Part shown: one piece after another, positions 49,184 to 55,520 of the stretch
Layout of the letters: every line of letters starts with the position of its first letter
Position numbering within the stretch: the stretch's first letter is position 1
Source of the DNA: an uncultured Bacteroidales bacterium
GTDB taxonomy: Bacteria > Bacteroidota > Bacteroidia > Bacteroidales > Paludibacteraceae
Length of the DNA: 64,000 bases
Assembly (NCBI GenBank): GCA_902799555.1
Contig: CADCBB010000011.1
Coordinates: forward strand, 1-64,000
Direction of reading: 5' to 3'
Translations under genes and position numbers: made by a program
Notes under the pieces: model-generated
What the model saw: only the letters and a program-made list of their open reading frames with translations
Database searches by the model: none
What the model was told of the DNA's origin: nothing

Positions 49184-50210
49184 ATGACAAAAGTAGCAAT
49201 TAACGGCTTTGGCCGTATTGGTCGTCTGGCATTCCGTCAGATGTTCGAAGCTGAGGGTTATGAGGTAGTTGCAATCAACGACTTGACCAGCCCGAAGATG
49301 TTGGCTCACCTTCTCAAATACGACACCGCTCAGGGTGGTTTCGCAGGCAAGTTCGGTGAGGGCAAGCACACTGTAGCTTACAAAGACGCTCAACTCGCTG
49401 AGGATGGCAAGACCGTTCTCGTTCCGGGTTCGATCATCGTTGACGGCAAGGAGATCACTATCTACGCTATGCCGAACGCAGCTGAGCTGCCTTGGGGCAA
49501 ACTCGGTATCGATGTAGTGCTCGAGTGCACCGGTTTCTATACCAGCAAAGCAAAAGCTGAGGCACACATCCAGGCAGGTGCAAAGAAAGTTGTTATCTCC
49601 GCTCCGGCAGGTAACGATCTTCCGACCATCGTTTACAACGTAAACCACAAGACCCTGACTCCGGCAGATAAGGTTATCTCCGCAGCTTCTTGTACGACCA
49701 ACTGTCTCGCTCCGATGGCAGCTGCTCTGCACAAATACGCTCCGATCCAGAGCGGTATCATGCGATGGTCCGCAACGTAAGGGTGACCTCCGTCGTAGCC
49801 GTGCAGGTGCACAGAACATCGTTCCGAACAGCACCGGTGCTGCAAAGGCTATCGGTCTCGTTATTCCGGAGCTGAACGGTAAGTTGATCGGTAGCGCACA
49901 GCGCGTTCCGACTCCGACCGGTTCTACCACTATCCTGGTTGCAGTTGTTAAGGGTAAAGACATCACGAAAGAGGGCATCAACGCTGCTATGAAGGCTGCT
50001 CAGACCGAGTCCTTCGGTTACACCGAGGATGAGATCGTTTCGAGCGATGTAATCGGTATGAAGTTCGGTTCGCTCTTCGATGCTACACAGACCATGGTTG
50101 CTAAGATCGACGAGGAGACCTATCAGGTACAGGTTGTTAGCTGGTACGACAACGAGAACAGCTACACCAGCCAGATGGTTCGTACGATCAAGTACTTGGC
50201 TGAGCTCTAA
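49184..50210 (+). pseudogene. gapA: Glyceraldehyde-3-phosphate dehydrogenase, reading frame broken by a deletion
   Basis: GAPDH oxidises glyceraldehyde 3-phosphate in glycolysis. The N-terminal part (to residue about 194) includes [13 protein letters not shown] and the catalytic [10 protein letters not shown]. After QSGIM at about 49762 the frame runs into RWSAT and a stop. The expected continuation, from [18 protein letters not shown] to the normal C-terminus [10 protein letters not shown] at 50210, is present in another frame. Compared with other GAPDHs, 13 codons including the catalytic His of the STIHAYTGDQM segment are missing and one extra base is present, a net loss of 38 nt. The rest is intact and shows strong translational codon bias, so this is either a very recent mutation or an assembly error. 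Confidence 0.88.
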
Positions 50211-50238
50211 TCATCATCAAGCACATATGCTTGAAAAA

Positions 50239-50268
50239 AAATGCAGGCCTTAGTGCCTGCATTTTTTT
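50239..50268 (+). terminator. gapA terminator
   Basis: AAATGCAGGC (50238-50247) pairs with GCCTGCATTT (50255-50264), followed by Ts. A smaller stem CAAGCA/TGCTTG lies just upstream. Confidence 0.88.
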
Positions 50269-50298
50269 AAAGTCAAACGATACGAAAGAAAAAACAGT

Positions 50299-52317
50299 AT
50301 GAAAAAAATTCTTTATACGCTGACCGCATTGATGCTTATGACCACAGCATGTACCAAACAACAACAGACAACGGGTATTCATCTTGAGAATCTGGATACG
50401 ACCGTAGTGGCACAGAATGATTTCTATCAGTACGCCTGCGGCGGATGGATGGCCAACAACCCCTTGACTCCCGAATACAGCCGCTTCGGTTCATTCGATA
50501 AATTAGGGCTGCAGAACTTAGAGCAAGTGAACGGCCTGATTCAGGAATTGGCCGCCGAGAAGCACGAGGCCGGTTCGGTAGCCCAGAAAATCGGCGATAT
50601 GTATAACCTCTCCATGGACACGGCACGTCGTGACGCAGAGGGTATTGCGCCGGTGGAGGCTTCGCTTAAGGCGATAGCGGCGATCTCATCCCGCGAGGAA
50701 TTGAGCGCACTGTTAGGCGCTTCGATGGACTATAGTCTTTGGGCGATGTATGTAGATGCGGACGCGATGAACAGCGCGATGAACATCCTCAATGAGTGCC
50801 AAGCCGGTTTCTCGTTGGGAGAGAAAGAGTATTATATTGATGAGGACGAGCACACGCGTTCCATACGTGCTGCGTATGTAGCGTACGTAGAGAAGATGTT
50901 TGGTCTTTTCGGTTTTGATCATGCGGCAGAACGTGCGCAGACTGTACTGCGAATGGAGACCCGTCTGGCCAAAGCGGCGTACTCGAATGTCGAACTGCGT
51001 GACCCGCAGCGTAACTACAACAAGATGAGTCTGGATGAACTGCAGGCCCTGGTGCCGCAAGTAGATTGGAAAATCTATTTCGCAGCCTTAGGTGTCGAGT
51101 TGGATAGTTTGTCGGTAGGTCAGATCCCGCACCTGCAGGAAGCAGGAAAGATGCTGGCCGATGAACCGCTGGAAGACCTGAAGACACTCTTCGCATGGCA
51201 AACCATCGAGGGTGCGGCTTCGTACCTGACAACAGAGATCTACATGACGAGTTTTGATTTCTACGGCAAGGTGCTGTCGGGTCGTGAAGAACCGAGTCCG
51301 CTGTGGAAACGTGCCGTAGGTATCGTGAACGGTACACTCGGAGAGGCGGTCGGACAGATGTATGTAGCCAAGTATTTCCCTGAGGAGAACAAAGCGCGTA
51401 TGTTAGCCCTCGTGAAGAACCTGCAAAAAGCCCTCGGCATCCGTATCGAGAACCTCGAATGGATGAGTCGTGAGACGAAAGATAAGGCGCTGGAGAAGCT
51501 GAATGCCATGACCATCAAGATCGGCTACCCCGACGAGTGGCGCGACTACAGCAAGCTCGATATCAATGCAGCCGACACCTATTATGCAAACCTGCAGCGT
51601 GCGGCGAAATTCGAGCAGGAGTACAGCCTCAGCTATCTCGGTAAACCGGTAGATAAGAAGAAATGGTACATGACGCCGCAGACGGTGAATGCGTACTATA
51701 ACCCGTCCAGCAATGAGATCTGTTTCCCGGCCGGTATCCTCCAATATCCGTTCTTCGATATGAGCGCTGACGATGCCTTCAACTACGGCGCTATCGGCGT
51801 GGTGATCGGTCATGAGATGACGCACGGATTCGACGATCAGGGTTGCCAATTCGATAAGGACGGCAATATGCTGAACTGGTGGACAGCCGAAGACAAAGCC
51901 GCCTTCGATGCCCGCACCAAAGTGATGGAGGAGGCATTCAATAAGATCGAGGTCGCTCCGGGTGTACACGCTAACGGTGCGTTCACCTTAGGCGAGAACA
52001 TCGCTGACCACGGTGGTTTGCAGGTATCTTATTTAGCCTTCACGCTGAACGAGGAGGCGAAAGCAGAGAAAGATCGTCTGCAGACCCGCGACGGCTTCAC
52101 TCCGGCGCAACGTTTCTTCTTGGCATACGCCAATGTATGGGCAGGCAACATCCGTCCGGAGGAGATTCTGAACCGCACGAAGAGTGATCCTCACTCGCTT
52201 GGTCGTTGGCGCGTTAACGGTGCATTACCGCAGATCAATGCCTGGTACGATGCATGGAACGTGACGCCGGAAAGTCCGATGTATGTCGCACCGGAAGAGC
52301 GCGTAAGCATTTGGTAA
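50299..52317 (+). CDS. M13 family zinc metallopeptidase (PepO/neprilysin-like) lipoprotein
   Basis: A 672-residue endopeptidase for small peptides, probably anchored on the periplasmic or outer face. The lipobox is TTAC (Cys18). The zinc motif is GVVIGHEMTHGFDDQG (HExxH) near residue 508, and the third ligand lies in LGENIADHGGLQ. CFPAGILQYPFFD and NAYYNPSSNEI precede it as usual. It is a single gene with its own terminator and no clear promoter box upstream. Confidence 0.94.
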   Translation: MKKILYTLTALMLMTTACTKQQQTTGIHLENLDTTVVAQNDFYQYACGGWMANNPLTPEYSRFGSFDKLGLQNLEQVNGLIQELAAEKHEAGSVAQKIGDMYNLSMDTARRDAEGIAPVEASLKAIAAISSREELSALLGASMDYSLWAMYVDADAMNSAMNILNECQAGFSLGEKEYYIDEDEHTRSIRAAYVAYVEKMFGLFGFDHAAERAQTVLRMETRLAKAAYSNVELRDPQRNYNKMSLDELQALVPQVDWKIYFAALGVELDSLSVGQIPHLQEAGKMLADEPLEDLKTLFAWQTIEGAASYLTTEIYMTSFDFYGKVLSGREEPSPLWKRAVGIVNGTLGEAVGQMYVAKYFPEENKARMLALVKNLQKALGIRIENLEWMSRETKDKALEKLNAMTIKIGYPDEWRDYSKLDINAADTYYANLQRAAKFEQEYSLSYLGKPVDKKKWYMTPQTVNAYYNPSSNEICFPAGILQYPFFDMSADDAFNYGAIGVVIGHEMTHGFDDQGCQFDKDGNMLNWWTAEDKAAFDARTKVMEEAFNKIEVAPGVHANGAFTLGENIADHGGLQVSYLAFTLNEEAKAEKDRLQTRDGFTPAQRFFLAYANVWAGNIRPEEILNRTKSDPHSLGRWRVNGALPQINAWYDAWNVTPESPMYVAPEERVSIW

Positions 52318-52324
52318 AAAAAGA

Positions 52325-52348
52325 AACGGAGGCTAGAAAGTCTCCGTT
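52325..52348. terminator. Terminator between the M13 peptidase and TerB-like genes
   Basis: AACGGAG (52325-52331) pairs with CTCCGTT (52342-52348), flanked by As and Ts; it can serve both converging genes. Confidence 0.82.
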
Positions 52349-52370
52349 CTTTTTTGTATCTTTTTCTATC

Positions 52371-52739
52371 TTAGAAACCCAGGATAGCTTTAGCCTCTGC
52401 AAGGTCCTCGATCGGCGGGAAGTTGCAGATCTCTTTCATCAGGCGGTAAGCACCTACCTCATGATCGCTAGCCTCACCGTCACCGCACATAGCGTAGATG
52501 GTCAGCGCGTGAGCCTCTTTACGAGCAGCCTCATCAGCCTGAGCGATGATGTTGATACCTTCGCGAACCGGCATCTTCTTGTAGTTAGCGACAGCCTCTT
52601 GGTACTGCTCCGGATCGTTAGCGAACTTGTAGGATTTGAGTTCCTTGATGAGCATAGCAGCTTCATCTTCCTTCAAACCGTCTACATTAGCCACGCCGTA
52701 AGCAACGGTCATAGCGGCAATAATCTCAGTCTTTGTCAT
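52371..52739 (-). CDS. TerB-like helical protein
   Basis: A 122-residue acidic all-helical protein (MTKTEIIAAMTVAYGVANVD, KEDEAAMLIKELKSY, ALTIYAMCGDGEASDHEVGAYRLMKEI as landmarks). The DGEASDHE motif resembles the acidic loop of TerB-fold proteins, which are linked with tellurite resistance and membrane stress, but most TerB-fold proteins have no proven role. It is not in a ter operon. Confidence 0.6.
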   Translation of the reverse strand: MTKTEIIAAMTVAYGVANVDGLKEDEAAMLIKELKSYKFANDPEQYQEAVANYKKMPVREGINIIAQADEAARKEAHALTIYAMCGDGEASDHEVGAYRLMKEICNFPPIEDLAEAKAILGF

Positions 52740-52789
52740 AATGGTTGTTGTTTAAAGTTAGTAAAAAAATTATTAACAGGCTTTAGCCT

Positions 52790-53200
52790 TTATTTTGCTT
52801 TTTCAACAGCCTCGGCAATCGAGTTGGCGATGAACGCCATCTCCTCAGCCGGCAGACTCAGTTTAGGGTTGGTAAAGAGCATATCCTTCTCGCTATTCAT
52901 CGGCACGAGATGTATATGCACATGGTTTACCTCCATGCCCAGCACCGCTACTCCTACCCGTTTGCATCCGGTAGCGGCTTTGATACCTACTGCTACTTTC
53001 TTGGCAAAGGTCATCAAGCTCTCCAACTGCTCATCCGAGAGATCGAAGATATAATCTGCCTCGGGTTCAGCCAACTTAGGGATAACCAATGTATGTCCCT
53101 TTACGATAGGATTGATATCGAGAAAGGCGTAGTTCTTCTCGTCCTCCGCTACTTTGTAACTCGGGATTTCCCCTTTGATGATGCGTGTAAAGATGGTCAT
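52790..53200 (-). CDS. HIT family nucleotide-binding protein
   Basis: A 136-residue histidine-triad hydrolase/transferase. The motif NHVHIHLVP (HxHxHxx) is near residues 96-104, and the N-terminal IFTRIIKGEIPSYKV is typical of HinT-like proteins that cleave nucleoside phosphoramidates. It overlaps greA by 4 nt (ATGA), so the two are coupled. This pairing of greA with a HIT gene is common in Bacteroidota. Confidence 0.92.
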   Translation of the reverse strand: MTIFTRIIKGEIPSYKVAEDEKNYAFLDINPIVKGHTLVIPKLAEPEADYIFDLSDEQLESLMTFAKKVAVGIKAATGCKRVGVAVLGMEVNHVHIHLVPMNSEKDMLFTNPKLSLPAEEMAFIANSIAEAVEKAK

Positions 53201-53667
53201 AAGCTAATCTCCAAAACCTCGAACTCAAGGAGTCCGATAGGTACTTTCACTTGTGCGATATCGCCCACTTTCTTTCCGAGCAAGCCTTTCGCGATCGGGG
53301 TAGAGATAGAGATCTTGCCCTCCGCGATGTTCGCTTCTCCTTCGGTAACGATCTGGAATGTCTTCTCCATATTGTTACTGAGTTGGCGCACTTTCACGCG
53401 CGTCAGGATCTGCACCTCGTCGGTATTAATCTCGGATGCATTGATGACGCGTGCATCCATGAGTCGTGCCTTAAGCTGTGCAATCTTGGTCTCAAGCGCT
53501 CCCTGCGCTTCTTTTGCGGCATCATACTCCGCATTTTCACTCAAATCCCCTTTCTCACGTGCCTCTGCGATAGCGGCAATGATACGTGGGCGCTCCACAG
53601 TCTCCAAGAACTGGAGTTCCTCTTTTAGTTTCTTCAGACCTTCTTCGGTCATGTACGTTACTGCCAT
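53197..53667 (-). CDS. greA: Transcription elongation factor GreA
   Basis: It rescues backtracked RNA polymerase by stimulating transcript cleavage. The 156-residue protein has the N-terminal coiled coil (MTEEGLKKLKEELQFLETVE, REKGDLSENAEYDAAKEAQ) with the acidic tip DLSENAEYDAAKE, and the C-terminal GLLGKKVGDIAQVKVP domain. A repeat (53669-53715) lies upstream, between a 32-codon ORF and greA. The promoter is most likely at 53896-53926. Confidence 0.95.
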   Translation of the reverse strand: MAVTYMTEEGLKKLKEELQFLETVERPRIIAAIAEAREKGDLSENAEYDAAKEAQGALETKIAQLKARLMDARVINASEINTDEVQILTRVKVRQLSNNMEKTFQIVTEGEANIAEGKISISTPIAKGLLGKKVGDIAQVKVPIGLLEFEVLEISL

Positions 53668-53668
53668 G

Positions 53669-53715
53669 TTTTATTTTTGATTTATGATTTCAAATTTATG
53701 ATTTAGTACTTGCGA
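53669..53715. repeat. Heptad repeat upstream of greA
   Basis: Units such as tttttga, tttatga, tttcaaa, tttatga and tttagta. It includes the stop codon of the small upstream ORF. Confidence 0.7.
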
Positions 53716-53801
53716 TTCAAAATTTCCGCGGCGATGATCGCTTTACGCAACTCATCGATGTCCGTTAAGTCCGGAATTGTGTTTTGTGTTTCGTCCTTCA
53801 T
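53703..53801 (-). CDS. Small 32-residue ORF upstream of greA
   Basis: ATG at 53801, TAA at 53703, product MKDETQNTIPDLTDIDELRK followed by AIIAAEILNRKY. The composition is protein-like (acidic start, amphipathic C-terminal helix) and the ORF is the first one behind a good promoter 95 nt upstream. I recognise no domain; the ending resembles small conserved peptides in Bacteroidales, but this is from memory. It may be co-transcribed with greA and the HIT gene. Confidence 0.55.
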   Translation of the reverse strand: MKDETQNTIPDLTDIDELRKAIIAAEILNRKY

Positions 53802-53895
53802 GCCGTTATGATTTTTTTTAAAAACGAAAGGAAACTTCACAGCCTCCTTTCGCCATTAAACCTAAACCTTAACTATGAAAATTTTGTTTTCGGTA

Positions 53896-53926
53896 CAAAA
53901 GTACTGCTTTTATTTGACATAGCCAA
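53896..53926 (-). promoter_or_regulatory. Promoter of the small ORF-greA-HIT unit
   Basis: Minus strand TACTTTTG (53903-53896), 20-nt spacer, TTG (53926-53924). The leader before the small ORF is about 90 nt. Confidence 0.8.
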
Positions 53927-53946
53927 ATATTTTGGCAAAAAAATGC

Positions 53947-55284
53947 TTATTTTGTGCATTTTTCCACGATTTCACCCCGTAATGTAGCAGCAGAGGCTTC
54001 TGAAACACGCACATAGACGATATCTCCCACTTTCTGGTCCGTACGTGGGAAAACGACCGTTTTGTACTGCGGTGTGCGGCCGTACATGTCATCGTGGCTG
54101 CGTTTGGAGAAACCTTCTACCAGCACCTCCACTGTCTTTCCTATCTCGCGTTGGTTGGACTCAAGGGATAGTTGGGTTTGAAGGGCGATGATCTCATTGA
54201 GTCGGCGCACTTTCTCCTCTTCGGGAATGTTATCCGGCAGATGTTTGGAGGCATAGGTGCCCGGACGTTCCGAGTACTTGAACATAAACGCAGAATCGAA
54301 TCCCACCTCCCGCATGAGGCTAAGCGTCTCGGAATGATCTTCCAACGTCTCGTCATGGAAACCGCATAAGATATCCGTACTGATGGCCGCATCGGGCAGG
54401 ATACGACGTATCGCTGCCACGCGTTCCAGATACCACTCCCGCGTATATTTGCGATTCATGAGTTTGAGCACATGGTTCGATCCCGACTGCACCGCCAGAT
54501 GGATAAAATTACAGAGGTTATCATGCCGACTGATAGCCTCTAAGGTCTTGTCGGACATATCCTTGGGGTGTGAGGTGGTGAAACGGATACGCATATCCGG
54601 TACAGCCTCTGCTACCCGTTCCAGCAAATCAGCAAAGTCAATATCCTCATACTTATACGAATTGACGTTCTGTCCGAGGAGCGTCACCTCTTTATAACCG
54701 CGCGCGCGTAGATCCCGCACTTCTGCGAGGATAGATTCCACATCCCGGCTGCGCTCACGTCCACGGGTATAAGGTACAACGCAGTAAGCACAAAAATTAT
54801 TACATCCGCGCATGATAGACACAAACCCGCTGATAGAGCGTCCGATACGCGCCGGAATGATATGGCGGTAGGTCTCTGTTGTACTCAGTTGTACGTTCAT
54901 GGCCTTATGTCCCTGTTCGCATTGTGCCAGCAGGTTCGGGATATCGAGGTACGCATCAGGACCGGCTACGAAATCTACGCCAAACGTATCAATCAACTCC
55001 TGCCCCATACGCTCCGCCATACAGCCGATGACACCGATGATCGGCTTTCCACTTTCCACTTTCCACTTTCCACCTTTAATATGCGCCTTCAGCTCTCGCA
55101 GACGCGAACCGACTTTCTGCTCGGCATTGTCACGGATAGAACAGGTGTTAAGCAGGATGATATCCGCATCCTCCCAACGCTCGGTCAACTCGGCATCAGC
55201 AGTCTGCAAAATAGCCGCCACCACCTCGCTATCCGCCACATTCATTTGGCATCCGTAGGTCTCAATATAGAATTTTTTACTCAT
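53947..55284 (-). CDS. miaB: tRNA-2-methylthio-N6-dimethylallyladenosine synthase (MiaB)
   Basis: A radical SAM methylthiotransferase that modifies A37 in tRNAs reading UNN codons. From the ATG at 55284 (MSKKFYIETYGCQMNVADSE) the 445-residue protein has the N-terminal cluster site (ETYGCQMN, LNTCSIRDNA, GVIGCMAER), the radical SAM site RGCNNFCAYCVVPYTRGRERSR, and a C-terminal TRAM domain (VEGFSKR...). A longer upstream frame exists but runs through the antisense of tRNA-Pro. Residues about 70-80 (GKWKVESGK) are encoded by a heptad repeat and lie just before the third cluster cysteine. Confidence 0.93.
   Translation of the reverse strand: MSKKFYIETYGCQMNVADSEVVAAILQTADAELTERWEDADIILLNTCSIRDNAEQKVGSRLRELKAHIKGGKWKVESGKPIIGVIGCMAERMGQELIDTFGVDFVAGPDAYLDIPNLLAQCEQGHKAMNVQLSTTETYRHIIPARIGRSISGFVSIMRGCNNFCAYCVVPYTRGRERSRDVESILAEVRDLRARGYKEVTLLGQNVNSYKYEDIDFADLLERVAEAVPDMRIRFTTSHPKDMSDKTLEAISRHDNLCNFIHLAVQSGSNHVLKLMNRKYTREWYLERVAAIRRILPDAAISTDILCGFHDETLEDHSETLSLMREVGFDSAFMFKYSERPGTYASKHLPDNIPEEEKVRRLNEIIALQTQLSLESNQREIGKTVEVLVEGFSKRSHDDMYGRTPQYKTVVFPRTDQKVGDIVYVRVSEASAATLRGEIVEKCTK
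55044..55075. repeat. In-frame heptad repeat in miaB
   Basis: Four tttccac units encode GGKWKVESGK. The same unit and peptide core GKWKVES occur in tsaB at 58243-58272. Confidence 0.88.
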
Positions 55285-55309
55285 TTTCGTTAAAAAAAGC
55301 GCAATAAAT

Positions 55310-55340
55310 TTGCGTATGTCATTTTTTTGTTGTACCTTTG
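55310..55340 (+). promoter_or_regulatory. tRNA-Pro promoter
   Basis: TTG (55310-55312), 20 nt, TACCTTTG (55333-55340), with TTGCGTATGTCATTTTTTTG context; 24 nt before the tRNA. Confidence 0.85.
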
Positions 55341-55364
55341 CACCCGCTTTTGAAAAATAAAGCG

Positions 55365-55438
55365 CGGGAAGTGGCGCAGCCCGGTAGCGCAACGGTCTGG
55401 GGGACCGGAGGTCGCGTGTTCGAATCACGTCTTCCCGA
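55365..55438 (+). tRNA. tRNA-Pro (anticodon GGG)
   Basis: The acceptor CGGGAAG pairs with CTTCCCG, the anticodon loop is CTGGGGG between ACGGT and ACCGG (top pair mismatched), and the T arm is CGTGTTCGAATCACG. The discriminator is A, and CCA is not encoded (the next bases are CA). An intrinsic terminator follows directly. Confidence 0.9.
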
Positions 55439-55440
55439 CA

Positions 55441-55462
55441 AAAGAGAACTTCGGTTCTCTTT
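55441..55462 (+). terminator. tRNA-Pro terminator
   Basis: AAAGAGAAC-TTCG-GTTCTCTTT with a T-run; a stable UUCG tetraloop hairpin. Confidence 0.9.
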
Positions 55463-55467
55463 TTTGT

Positions 55468-55520
55468 TGGGAAGAATGGCACGCTTTACTTCCCGACAAA
55501 AACAGCTTCGGCTGTTTTTT
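55468..55520 (+). other. Degenerate tRNA-Pro end with duplicated terminator
   Basis: TGGGAAG...CTTCCCGACAAAA (55468-55500) repeats the acceptor ends of tRNA-Pro with the body missing. It is followed by a second TTCG hairpin AAACAGC-TTCG-GCTGTTT and Ts (55498-55520). It looks like a deleted tRNA copy that kept its terminator. The second hairpin can also end the minus-strand porW gene. Confidence 0.55.

Noticed and set aside
55285-55482. N-terminal extension of MiaB
   Set aside because: The extra 66 codons are antisense to tRNA-Pro, and family homology starts at the ATG at 55284.
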